Source: Branchipolynoe longqiensis
Lineage: Eukaryota > Annelida > Polychaeta > Phyllodocida > Polynoidae
Assembly (NCBI GenBank): GCA_030323885.1
Contig: CM059197.1
Span: 29,531,178 to 29,595,177 of the forward strand
Direction of reading: 5' to 3'
Length of the DNA stretch: 64,000 nt
Position numbers and translations under genes: made by a program
Shown: positions 30,728 through 41,289 of the stretch, piece by piece
How the letters are laid out: each line of letters starts with the position of its first letter
Position numbering within the stretch: the stretch's first letter is position 1
Notes under the pieces: generated by a model
Told to the model about the DNA's origin: nothing
The model's input: the letters and a program-made list of their open reading frames with translations, nothing else
Databases searched by the model: none

Positions 30728-31640
30728 CTTTGGTTTGATGTTTCCTCCTCCCCATCCTCTTTCTCCTCCCAATCCTCTTCCGCCTCCTCCTCCTCCCCAT
30801 CCTCTTCCTCTTCCCCACGCTCTTCCTCCTTCTTCCCATCCTCTTCCTCCTCCCCATCCTCTTCCTCCTCCCCAACCTCTTCCTCTCCCCATCATCCTCT
30901 TCCTCCTCCCTATCCTCTTCCTCCTCCCCAACCTCTTCCTCTCCCCATCATCCTCTTCCTCCTCCCTATCTTCTTCCTCCTCCCCATCCTCTTCCTCCTC
31001 CCCATCCTCTTCCTCCTCCCCGTCCTCTTCCCCCTCCCCATCCTCTTCCTCCTCTTCCTCCCCATCCTCTTCATCCCCTTCCTCTCTCCTCCCCATCCTC
31101 CTCTCCACCCTCTTCCTCATTCTCATCCTCTTCCTCATCCTCCTCCTTGTCCTCATCCCCTTCCTCCTCTCCCCTTCCTTCCCCTCCCCTTCATCTTCCT
31201 CCTCCCTTCCTCCTCCTCCTCGACCTCCCTTCCCTTCCTCTCCTTCCTCTCCTTCCTCCTCCTCCATTCCTCTTCCTCAGCTTCTTCCTCCTCCACTCCC
31301 CTTCCTCCTCCCCATCCTCTTCCTCCCCCTTCTACCCCTCCTACCCCTCCACCCCATCCTACCCCTCCTACCCCTCCTACCCCTCCTACCCCTCCTCCGT
31401 CTCCTTTCCCTCCGTCTCCTTCCCCTCCCTCCCCCATCCCTCCCACTCGCCCATCCTCCCCCTCCGCTCCTCCTCCCCATCCTCCCACCACCACCTCCCC
31501 ACCTCCTCCTCTTCCTCCCCCCCTCCTCCTCCTCTTCTTCTCTTCTATTCATCTCCTTCCACATCCATTTACACCCTCTCCTTCCTCTTTGCTCTTCGCA
31601 TTCCTTTCTTGAATCCCACCCACACACCCACACACCCACT
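30728..31640. repeat. pyrimidine minisatellite, CCCATCCTCTTCCTCCTC unit
   Basis: About 900 bp of CCCCATCCTCTTCCTCCTCC units, changing to CCTACCCCTCCTACC near 31330-31400. Frames of up to 354 codons rich in Pro/Leu/Ser are repeat shadows. Confidence 0.93.
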
Positions 31641-32824
31641 TACTTACCACCCCCATTTCATCCTCTTCCGTATTCACAACGCCTAAATCTGTACGATACA
31701 TGTGTCGGTCGGTGCCTTGTGACATTCAGGTGTCGCCCATACGCGAGGCAGAGTCTGTGTACTGTTGCTAGTAGGGGTTAAGTCCTCTCTAACAAATTTC
31801 TTTATATATAACATTTGTTTAGATTGCTCTTTTGAGACAAGATTAATATATATATATATATTAATGCTAACCAAATTTAACCTGTACACCTTTAAGCCCT
31901 AGCCCAGTGGTGCATGCTGCTAAGGTGTGGAGGGGCATGTTTCGGCTGCTGTATTTTTTTTTTAATCTCTCAGCTGAACTCCTGCAAAAGTTCCAATCCT
32001 AAGTGTGTGTAAGTTGTGTCTGAACGCCCGGTGGCGCCCTGACTCTGGGTATTCCCGGTAGATGGCGGCACCACCCCGCGGCGACGTTAAGTCTGTGACG
32101 TTTTGAGACCATCCCGGTACTGTGGCGCCCTCCACAGGCAGGAACTAATTACTAACTTTTTCTCTTATTTTTTTTAAATCTTTTTTTTTAAATCTGAAAG
32201 AACGGGGGGTAAATCAATTAAAAAATGTATTGAGTTGTCAATCTTACCTAAAGCTGATTTGGTAGGTACCAGTTATTGATGTGTATGTGTGTGATTAAAC
32301 ATGATTTAGCCATTGATCGGCTGTATTTATAGCACATTGAGTGATAAACAAATATTGATTGTTGTGCAAACTGTGCGCAATTGTACTGCTCATTATCTAT
32401 CAACAAATATGAAAAAGGGGAAAATGCCAACTTAGATATAAACCCTTCCATTATCGCCTTTGCCCTTAAGTACCACACCCAGGGTTTTAGTATAAGACTG
32501 ACAATGAATTGGTGTCTCATGAAATAATTAACTATGCATCATATTGTTATTGTTATTGTTATTGCTATTGCTAGTAACTGTTTTTAATTTATCCCCTCTG
32601 TGCACTCATAAACTATGCGTACATGCAGGAGAGTGATGCATAAATGTATTACAACCAAGTATATATCGATATATATGTAGATATATATCGATATATATGG
32701 CAATATATCTAATAGATAATACTCTGAACATAGGTATTTGTATTTAGATAGCTATATTTACATTTATCCCTATCTCTATCGATGTAGATATTTACTTATG
32801 GATATCTATTAGTCGATGGATATC
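31641..32824. other. unassigned sequence
   Basis: A TA tract lies at about 31846-31862, and AGATGGCGGCACCACC at about 32059. A (TTATTG)n run is at about 32542-32565 and ATATATCGATATATATG repeats are near 32660-32705. No exon is recognised. Confidence 0.35.
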
Positions 32825-33378
32825 TAATGGTAGATAGATATATCTATTGGTAGATGTATATATATTGGTACATATATATCTATTGGTACATGGATATCTA
32901 TTGGTAGATGGATATATATCAGTAGATGGATATCTGTCGGTAGATGGACATCTATTGGTAGATGGATATATATTGGTAGATGGATATCTATTGGTAGATG
33001 GATATCTATTGGTTGATGGATATCTATTGGTAGATGGATATCTATTGGTACATGGATATCTATTGGTAGATGGATATCTATTTGTAGATGGATATCTATT
33101 TGTAGATATATATTGGTAGATATATATCTATTTGTAGATAGATATATATTGGTAGGTATTAATCTATTGGTAGATGGATATCTATTGGTAGATGGATATC
33201 TATTGGTAGATATATATATATATTGGTAGATGGATATCTATTGGTAGATATATATCTATTGGTAGATATATATATATTTGTAGATGGATATATATTGGTA
33301 GATATATATCTATTGGTAGATATATATCTATTGGTAGATATATATCTATTGGTAGATATATATCTATTGGTAGATATA
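32825..33378. repeat. 18-bp minisatellite, TTGGTAGATGGATATCTA unit
   Basis: About thirty units of TTGGTAGATGGATATCTA or TTGGTAGATATATATCTA type. The 18-bp period keeps frames open on both strands. It ends 145 bp before exon 1 of the gene. Confidence 0.93.
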
Positions 33379-33523
33379 AACAAAACAGTCAGCTAGATAC
33401 ACGCATAACATGAATATAAACAATTGAGTTGTACCCATGTCGCAACTGATTCAGTTCTCGCGGTTGCCGCGGGTGGCGTGGGCGTCGTTTGACCTTGACC
33501 TTGGTGTTGCTCGCTCGCTACAG

Positions 33524-33800
33524 GACTGAAGGTCGAGGCATCCGAAAACATCTTTATGGAGAACCTGCACAGTATGCGGAATCTGGAGACGACGTATTAC
33601 GTGACCGACCTGACCCAGGCTGTAGACTTCTACTGGATCCGCGAGTCGGGTCTGCGGGTAAATATCGGCATCATGGACGTGAACGTGATCCCTACGTACG
33701 AGGACACGGACCACGAGAGCGACAACAAGTACATGCTCGGCAACCCCAACAACAGCGAGGACAAGACCAAGTTCAGGAAGATCGTCAAGAACCACTGCAG
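33524..33800 (+). CDS. exon 1 (of those seen) of the membrane glycoprotein gene
   Basis: Encodes residues 1-91 plus two bases of codon 92. The acceptor is CTCGCTACAG before GACTGAAGG and the donor is CTGCAG before GTGAGC. The exon enters after the first base of a codon, so an upstream exon must end in phase 1; I could not find it in the window. The translation has typical soluble-domain character (for example LETTYYVTDLTQAVDF, IGIMDVNVIPTYED) and one sequon at N75 (NNS). No signal peptide is visible, as expected if earlier exons exist. The codons use G or C at most third positions, in contrast with the AT-rich surroundings. The function is unknown; extracellular placement follows from the downstream membrane segments. 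Confidence 0.87.
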
Positions 33801-33802
33801 GT

Positions 33803-33990
33803 GAGCTATCAGTATTACCACCACCACCACCACCACCACTATTACCACCACGACGATGACGATGACCCACCCCCCGCCCGCTGCACCCCCACCCCCGCAC
33901 ACTGCACCTACAACCCCGCCCGCTGCCCACTCAACCCCAATCCTCCACCCTCCCTCCACCTTCCACCCTCCACCTTCCACTTTCCATTTT
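33803..33990. repeat. CCA/C-rich tract just after exon 1 donor
   Basis: CACCACCACCACCACCAC followed by C-rich sequence begins about 20 bp after the 5' splice site. Confidence 0.8.
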
Positions 33991-34284
33991 CCACCTCCAG
34001 CTTAACAATTTGGTTTGTATTACTATTAGTCCTCGTGAGGTTTATACATCGTTGCTCTTTTGACTTGATTTCTTTATTTTGGGTTAAAACTTAAACCTCA
34101 TTTATGTTGATATAATGCATTCTTAGAAAGATGCTGTAAAGGATCATAGTAATTTAATTGTTTTGGGGCTTTTTTTCCCCCTCACAAATAATTGACGGTT
34201 TATTTATTGAACGAACATTTCTGTGTATACAGTAAAGTGTCACTTGTATTTTGGGGATGGATGGGTGGGTGTCAACTGTCTTCT

Positions 34285-34480
34285 GGCTACAGAAAGAGAG
34301 GGCGCCCCCGTCTCCGGTTCAAAGATACCATCAAGAGAAACCTGAAGCTGAGAGACATTAAGACCGACTCATGGACACAACTCTCACAGCAGAGAGCTAA
34401 ATGGAGAGCGGCAGTCAAGTAATGAAAGCAGTCTTTGTCGCATCGCGACCGACAGCATGATGATGATGATGGGTGGGTGG
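34285..34480 (+). pseudogene. LINE reverse-transcriptase C-terminal fragment
   Basis: The frame reads GYRKRGRPRLRFKDTIKR...TDSWTQLSQQRAKWRAAVK and then stops at 34420. The RGRPRLRFKD and W..L...R..WR pattern is typical of the C-terminal end of ORF2 proteins in many invertebrate non-LTR retrotransposons (family knowledge). It is followed after a short stretch by (ATG)n and GGTGGGTG repeats, consistent with a LINE 3' tail. Only the last 45 or so residues remain, so it is a 5'-truncated dead copy in intron 1. The clade cannot be assigned. Confidence 0.7.
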
Positions 34481-34964
34481 GTGGGTATGGGTGGGTGAAT
34501 CCGAACACTCACCCCACACTCCCACCTCTCATCCCGGAGAAACGTTGGTTAAAAGGCACTGGTAGTTAGTTACCAGCTCGGTGAATTGTTAGGCATGCGT
34601 GGCCATGATAGTTGTGCCCCGCTAGCGATGACAGACCGGCACTTTCCCACCAGGTGACGCGGCTCTCATCCACCTTCATCCGGGCACTCCGCTTAGTAAG
34701 ACACATAGCTCCCAGGGGGCGCCACAGTAGACCTTGCGTTTTCGCCTGGTTTTCGTGGTTTTTTTAGTTGTTTTTTTTATTTGCCTTTTTTCCCCTTCTT
34801 TTTTTTTTTTGAGCGAGAGGGGATACCGCCCCCACCCAGCCCCCGCGTGCAGTGGCTGGAATTAAACCCGTGGCAACACGGTAATGCCTCCCTGGACGGC
34901 CGCCCGTGTTCCCACGGGGTCTAGACAGTGTCCGTTGGATCCACGTGGTAGACGAACCCTGAAA
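34481..34964. other. unassigned intronic sequence
   Basis: It includes CCCAGGGGGCGCCACAGTAG at about 34711, a CTCF-like core, and T runs near 34757-34811. Confidence 0.35.
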
Positions 34965-36385
34965 TTAGCCGCTGATGTGTGTGTAGAGCAGGGTAAGAAA
35001 CATAGGTAGAGCAATGTGCGTGTAGAGCAGGGTAAGCACATCGGTAGAGCAATCTGTGTAGAGCAGGATAAGCACATATAGGTGTGTAGAGCAGGGTAAG
35101 AAACATAGGTAGAGCAATGTGCGTGTAGAGCAGGGTAAGCACATAGAGGTGTGTGGGTGGTTATAGAGCAGGGTAAGCACATAGGTAGAGCAATCTGTGT
35201 AGAGCAGGATAAGCACATATAGGTGTGTGTAGAGCAGGGTAAGAAACATAGGTAGCGCAATGTGCGTGTAGAACAGGGTAAGCACATAGGTAGAGCAATC
35301 TGTGTAGAGCAGGATAAGCACATATAGGTGTGTGTAGAGCAGGGTAAGAAACATAGGTAGATTAATGTGCTTGTAGAACAAGGTAGGCACATAGGTAGAG
35401 CAATCTGTGTAGAGCAGGATAAGCACATATCGGTGTGTGTAGAGCAGGGTAAGAAACATAGGTAGCGCAATGTGTGTGTGGAACAGGGTAAGCACATAGG
35501 TAGAGCAATCTGTGTAGAGCAGGATAAGCACATATAGGTGTGTAGAGCAGGGTAAGAAACATAGGTAGCGCAATGTGCGTGTGGAACAGGGTAAGCACAT
35601 AGGTAGAGCAATCTGTGTAGAGCAGGATAAGCACATATAGGTGTGTAGAGCAGGGTAAGAAACATAGGTAGCGCAATGTGTGTGTAGAACAGGGTAAGCA
35701 CATAGGCAGAGCAATCTGTGTAGAGCAGGATAAGCACATATAGGTGTGTAGAGCAGGGTAAGAAACATAGGTAGCGCAATGTGCGTGTGGAACAGGGTAA
35801 GCACATAGAGGTGTGTGGGTGGTTATCGAGCAGGGTAAGCACATAGGTAGAGCAATGTGTGTAGAGCAGGGTAAGCACATACAGGTGTGGGTGTAGAGCA
35901 GGGTAGGCACATAGAGGTGTGGGTGTAGAGCAGGGTAGGCACATAGCGGTGGGTGCGTGTAGAGCAGGGTAAGAAACATAGGTAAAGCAATGTGCGTGTA
36001 GAGCAGGGTAAGCACATAGAGGTGTGTGGGTGGTTATAGAGCAGGGTAAGCACATAGGTAGAGCAATGTGTGTGTAGAGCAGGATAAGCACATAGAGGTG
36101 TGGGTGTGTGGCTGTAGAGCAGGGTAAGCACATAGAGGTGTGTGGGTGTAGAGAAGGGTAAGCACATAGGTAGAGCAATGTGTGTAGAGCAGGGTAAGCA
36201 CATAGGTAGAACAATGTGTGTAGAGCAGGGTAAGCAAATAGAGGTGTGTGTGTGGGTCTCGAGCAGGGTAAGCACATAGAGGTGTGTGGTGGGTCTAGAG
36301 TGGAGTAAGCAAATAGAGGTGTGTGTGTGGGTCTCGAGCAGGGTAAGCACATAGGTAGAGCAATGTGTGTAGGGTAGGGTGAAGG
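34965..36385. repeat. minisatellite, GTGTAGAGCAGGGTAAGCACATAG unit
   Basis: About 1.4 kb of units GTAGAGCAGGGTAAGCACAT plus AGGTAGAGCAATGTGTGT, with an irregular higher-order repeat of about 110-116 bp in the left half (AGAAACATAGGTAGCGCAAT version). Minus-strand frames of up to 518 codons (CAYPALHTLLYL-type repeats) are shadows of the array. Confidence 0.93.
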
Positions 36386-36547
36386 CTGATGGGGGAGGAA
36401 GCAGACAGATGGTATCATTATTGGTATGAATTTGAAATATATATTAGTATTGTTTCATAGAGGATTCCCTGGGCTACATCACTCTTCTAGTTCTAGTCTT
36501 GCACGGTCATTGGGGTTTACTGACCATAATAATCAGTTTGAGGACAG
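36386..36547. other. unassigned intronic sequence
   Basis: Short spacer between two arrays. Nothing is recognised. Confidence 0.35.
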
Positions 36548-37720
36548 CCCCCCCCCCCCCCCCCCCCATCGCCTTCGGCGCCTCCCCGCTAGCCCTCCGC
36601 GCCTTCACGCCTTTTCTCTCTCCCCCAACCGCCTTCTCCTCCCCCAACCGCGCTCTACGCCTTCGCCTCCTTCTCCCCCGCCCTCCGTGCCTTCCCCCAT
36701 CCACCGTCCTCCGCGCCTTCTCCCCCCCCCCCAACCATCCTCCGTGCCTTCTTCCCCCAACCGCCCTCAGTGCCTTCTCCTCCCCCAACCGCCCTCTGCG
36801 CCTTCTCCCCCCCCCCCAACTGCCCTCCGCCCCTTCTACTCCCCCAACCACCCTCCACGCCTTCTCCCCCAAAACTGCCCTCCGCGCCTTCCCCCCCAAC
36901 AAACCTCCATGCCTTTGCCTCCTTCCCCCCTCCTCCCCTTGCCCTCCGCGCTTTCTCCCGCCCACTGTCCTCCGCACCTTCTCCCCCCCCCCCCCCCCAA
37001 CAGCCCTCGGCGCCTTCTCACCTGCCAACCGCCCTCCGCGCCTTCTCCCCCCCCCCCCAACCGCCCTCTGCGCCTTCTCCTCCCCCAACCGCCCTCCGTC
37101 CGTCCCCCCCCCCCCTGCCCACGCGCCTCTCCCCCCCCCCCAACCGCCCTCTGCGCCTTCTCCTCCCCAACTGCCCTCTCGCCCCCCCCCCCCCAACCGC
37201 CCTCTGCGCCTTCTCCTCCCCCAACCGCCCTCCGCGCCGTCTCCCCCCCCAACTGCCCACTGCGCCTTCTCCCCCCCCCAACCGCCCTCTGCGCCTTCTC
37301 CTTCCCCAACTGCCCTCCGCGCCTTCTCTCCCCCCAACCGCCCTCCGCGCCTTCTCCTCCCAACTGCCCTCTGCGCCTTCTCTCCCCCCAACCGCCCTCC
37401 ACGACTTCTCTCCCAACTGCCCCCTGCGCCTTCTCTCCCCCCCAACCGCCCTCCACAACTTCTCCAACTGCCCTCTGTGCCTTCTCTCCCCCCCCAACCG
37501 CCCTCCGTGCCTTCTCCCCCCCTACTGCCCTTCACGCCTTCTCCTCCCCCAACCGCTCTCCACGCCTTCTCCCCCCCCCCCCCAACCGCCCGCCATGCCT
37601 TCTCCCCCAACCGCCCTCCGCGCCCCCCCTCCCTCCGGGGCTTCTCCTCCGCCCCTTCCCTCAACCCTCCACCCCTTCCCTCCCCCACCCATCCACCCTC
37701 CGCGCCTCCCCCCGCCTTCA
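36548..37720. repeat. minisatellite, CCCCCAACCGCCCTCCGCGCCTTCTC unit family
   Basis: About 1.2 kb of near-26-bp units built on CCAACCGCCCTCCGCGCC and TTCTCCCC, with variable C runs. Pro/Ser/Arg-rich frames of over 400 codons are shadows. Confidence 0.93.
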
Positions 37721-38717
37721 TTTACCTCATACACAAATATTTTCCAGATAAATACATATTCATCCTCTTCAAATATTAGAGCGAACTCAAACAAATGGTT
37801 TCCGCTGATCTATTCCCGCCCTGCTTCGTTGTGGAGATGGTGCGATTGGTCTGGGAACATGACTCGGTTGTTATCTAAATTAAAAGTGTCCGTATTTGAC
37901 AAACTAACAAATGATTCATCTTTCTATAAAAATTTTTTTAAATGGACTGGCTTTCCGGCCGGCTGCCGTTCCATCTTTGCTTCTCTGACAGTCGTTCTGA
38001 TCACAAATCAGCGGACAAGTTAAAATGAGTTTTATCAAAATTAGCCCAACCAGAATCTGCCCAGTGCTGTCCTTTTTAATTTTAGATGAATATCATCGTT
38101 CCCTTTTGCGGTAATGTAATCAAAAATGGCAGTTTTCTGATGTGCACTTTAGATTTCATAATAGTATGACAGAATATTTGGTGAGTTTGATACCGTCATT
38201 TCCCCTTATTTGTGTTCGAATCATTTAGACTCGCAATACCCTGTGCAACCCATTACGCCAGGAAAGGCTAGCATTACTTTTACAAGCAATAGTGCCATAA
38301 TCGAGGCAAAACAACTCAAAACAACTCAACACATCTCACACAGAAGTGCCTGATACACAGTAACTTAAATATATATATCTGTAAAATAGTATTTGAATTA
38401 ATCGGACCATCTTGGTAGTTTTTTTTTAATTGGGCCCTATTTATAATAATTAATATTTGATCCCCGGCTTCCCTTAACTTGAACCCCCTCCTATATTGCT
38501 TCAGGTTCTCAATACCCCCCCTAGCCCTTTGCTCATTGGCTAACTCTTCCCCCTCCCGCCTCCATTCACACATTTGCCGGTAGTGCAGGTGGCGACCTCT
38601 ATATTCTAATTTTACCCTATTTCCTCACATGTCAATACTCATCTTATTCCCATCACTGTGCCTTGACTAAATATCAGAACAAAATTATGCGAGGACTTGT
38701 GTCGACTTTGGACAGTG
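37721..38717. other. unassigned intronic sequence
   Basis: No repeat or exon is recognised. Confidence 0.35.
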
Positions 38718-39368
38718 CTTATGCTGCGTTCGTATGATCCTGGTGAATATGGTGAACTTCCCACTTACTGCCGGTTAACACGACCATTTAAACTGAGAGC
38801 GTTCATTTGACAATTTGTGGTAAACAATGACAATATGGACTCCAGAAGGCTTTTAGGTTCTTTTTTTTTACTATGGTGTAACCATTATATTAAAAACAGA
38901 ATCTAAGTTTAGATACATCTGAGTTTAGATAGATAGATTTAATCAAATACAATTGAAATAATTAATTTTGAGCAAGTTTTTACGGTCTATGATAAAAGAA
39001 TTGAACGTTTCAGGCTGGGCGATAATAGAGGCAAAGTACAATACATGCGTAAATAACACGTAAACTGCACATTTTTGGTAGATAGCATCCACTACCATAT
39101 TATACACTATGTAGGCTATGATTTGTTTTAAGACCACACATCATGGACAATGGTTTCAATACAACATTTTTGTCAATTTATTACGGAACCTTACCATGCA
39201 ACTTTTCTCCATTCGCTGCCATTTTTTCACAAGTGGTGAATAACGAGCCCCCTTAAAAAATCTCCAGTTCACAGGTGCTGTTCACCAGTTGTGAAGTCAA
39301 TTGAATGTAATTCACCAGTTGTGAAGTGGGAAACACCATATTGACCAGTTCATATGAACGCAGCATAA
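38718..39368. mobile_element. MITE-type element (family H)
   Basis: The ends are TTATGCTGCGTTCGTATGAT and, inverted, TTATGCTGCGTTCATATGAA. Inside both ends lie CCTGGTGAA / CTGGTCAA and several TTCACCAGTTGTGAAGT repeats. About 650 bp, non-coding. Confidence 0.78.
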
Positions 39369-39439
39369 TACTGATGATCTTATTGGACGGCACTACTTGG
39401 ATACGGGCACATTAGCCTCACAATGAGCCAACATTTGTC

Positions 39440-39600
39440 GTAGGCATGGGCCGTAGCTAGGAATTTGTGTCTGGGTTAGATATACATCCTTGGAATGGAC
39501 GAGTGCCAAAAGCACGAAGCACTTGTGGGGGTCTGGGGGTATGCCCCCCCCCCCCTCTCTCAGAAAGGTTTTTGAGTGGCTCTGAGAGGTCATTTCCCTC
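39440..39600 (+). repeat. dispersed repeat K
   Basis: ATGGGCCGTAGCTAGGAATT, CCTTGGAATGGACGAGTGCC, then a C run and TCTGAGAGG. The inverted copy is at 11340-11507. Confidence 0.6.
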
Positions 39601-39604
39601 ATCA

Positions 39605-39772
39605 CCTACTAGTGGTGCTACTGGTGGTGATGGCGGTGGTGCTACCTTGTGGTGGATTGTGGTGGTGGTGCCATCTGGTGGTGGTGGTGGTGCTACTAGT
39701 GGTGATGGCGGTGGTGCTATAATCCTTGTGGTGGATTGTGGTGGTGGTGGTGGTGGTGGTAGTGTCTAACCC
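39605..39772. repeat. (GGT)n-rich microsatellite
   Basis: GTGGTGGTGGTGCTACTAGTGG units. Confidence 0.9.
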
Positions 39773-40395
39773 AAAATTGGGTCAAACAATTTTACTTATG
39801 TGTCATTCTGATGGGGTTCAATTCAATTTCAATTAAATCAAGTTTATTTAAACATCCTCATTATATAAAGTTACAATTTCCATGAAACTTAATTAAAGTG
39901 TTTATGATATACATTTCCCTTGGGAAAAAATTATATACTAGGTTGTATTAGTCTATTATTTATAATGGTTTCAAAACCTTCCCCTGCCCACGCAAAACTA
40001 TAAAATTGTTTACTCTTCTTTTAATTAGAAGTTTGGACAATCTGGTATTCTATATGAGTTAATGAACATTTTCTTAATATTTCCGAATCTTACAAGTAAG
40101 TTAATTTCATGTAACCTATCCGTCGATCAAGATCATTCCATAATTTTACACCAAATGGAAGGTGGTATTAATATTACCAAGTTTCATCAATTGTTCACCC
40201 AGCATAATTAATCTTAATACATCGACCGTCCAAAAGTTCCGGGCGCAAGAGACAGTGGTAGCGCCGGAAGTATGGTCGGGCGGTGGTGGAGCCACCAGTA
40301 CCTGTATGAGTAAGGAGCAAATACATGCAGAGAGCCCATTGGCTAATAATATAATATCAGAATAATATAATATAATAATATATAGAACAATCCCT
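39773..40395. other. unassigned AT-rich intronic sequence
   Basis: No exon or known repeat is recognised. Confidence 0.35.
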
Positions 40396-40660
40396 TCCGC
40401 GGCTTTATACTTGCATAATGCATATACATCACATATATATTATAACGCATTATGCGAGTATAAAAATACGATGGGAATTGTTGCATTATTTATTATGATT
40501 ATATATTATTGTTATACTCCGTAAGACTCCACACTTTACAGGTGGCGCCACCTGTGGCCCGCCTCCCCTCAAACGAGGTCGACAAGTGTCCGTCGAACCA
40601 GAGGATATATATATATATATGCTGTATAAGCCATTATACGAGTATAATAAGCTGGAAGAT
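40396..40660 (+). repeat. interspersed repeat family B with inverted ends
   Basis: TTTATACTTGCATAATGCAT faces ACGCATTATGCGAGTATAAA, then GTTATACTCCGTAAGACTCC, CAGGTGGCGCCACCTGTGGC and GTCGAACCAGAGG. A further end motif is at 40622-40650 (TGTATAAGCCATTATACGAG). The inverted GAGTATAAA ends suggest a DNA-transposon-like origin (inference). Confidence 0.7.
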
Positions 40661-40839
40661 TCATCTACTCCCCCAGCCACTAAGTCATCGGCTGGTCACC
40701 TACTCATTAGGTCATCTTCTGGTTCCTCATGACCTGAGCACGTGGCGCCACCTACTCGCCCACGCCTGTCCGGCTGCATTCACTCACTGTACCGCTGAAT
40801 TGTTCTCCTTGTTCCTTATTTATGTAGGTAACTATTATA

Positions 40840-40915
40840 TATATATAATCTTCCATATAGATATATATATATGTAATCTTCCATATATATATATAATCTT
40901 CCATATTTCTGATGA
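40840..40915. repeat. TATATA / TAATCTTCCATATA tandem repeat
   Basis: Three copies of TATAATCTTCCATAT separated by TA runs, 70 bp upstream of the exon 2 acceptor. Confidence 0.85.
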
Positions 40916-40984
40916 CGATGGCTCCCTGTTCCTAATCACTCCTCCTTTGCTTCTCTCTTCCCGCACCCGACCTTTCTGCACCAG

Positions 40985-41159
40985 GCACCCGATCCCTGAC
41001 TACTACAGCATCACCCTGGAGATATCACGTGACCGCATCACCTCCGCTCAGGAGGTGGTGTGTGACTCGCACGACCCGTCCAAGCCCAAGTGTCCTCGGA
41101 ATTACAACGATGGGGAAACCTACCTGCACCGCACCCTCAATGAGCCATGTCAGAAGATG
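40985..41159 (+). CDS. exon 2 of the membrane glycoprotein gene
   Basis: Encodes the last base of codon 92 and residues 93-150 (HPIPDYYSITLEISRDR ... LNEPCQKM). The acceptor is TTTCTGCACCAG after a pyrimidine tract and the donor is AAGATG before GTGAGT, phase 0. Cys at 118, 128 and 147 suggest an extracellular disulphide-bonded fold. Preceding and following splice phases match exons 1 and 3. There is no sequon in this exon. I do not recognise the domain. Confidence 0.87.
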
Positions 41160-41289
41160 GTGAGTGCACGTGGCGACGGTGCTGTCGCCATGGCAACGCT
41201 GGCTGTTGATAAGGGAGGAGGGTGGAGGGGGAGCGGGGAGAGGGTGGTGGAAGTTGGGGATTGAGTGAGAGTTAGGTAATGATGGGGGG

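Noticed and set aside
30439..30738. 99-codon frame in GC-rich sequence as an upstream exon
   Set aside because: No splice donor gives the phase 1 end needed for exon 1, and the frame contains no conserved-looking segment.
32825..33378. possible CRISPR-like array of regular repeats
   Set aside because: The units are contiguous 18-bp repeats without unique spacers, and this is a eukaryotic intergenic or intronic minisatellite.
34862..36418. 518-codon minus-strand frame rich in Cys, Tyr, Leu and Pro
   Set aside because: It is the shadow of the GTGTAGAGCAGGGTAAGCACA minisatellite, with similar frames open in other registers of the same strand.
36426..38023. overlapping 400-440-codon proline-rich frames on + and glycine/arginine-rich frames on -
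   Set aside because: All arise from the C-rich minisatellite. No codon bias, start context or splice sites support them.
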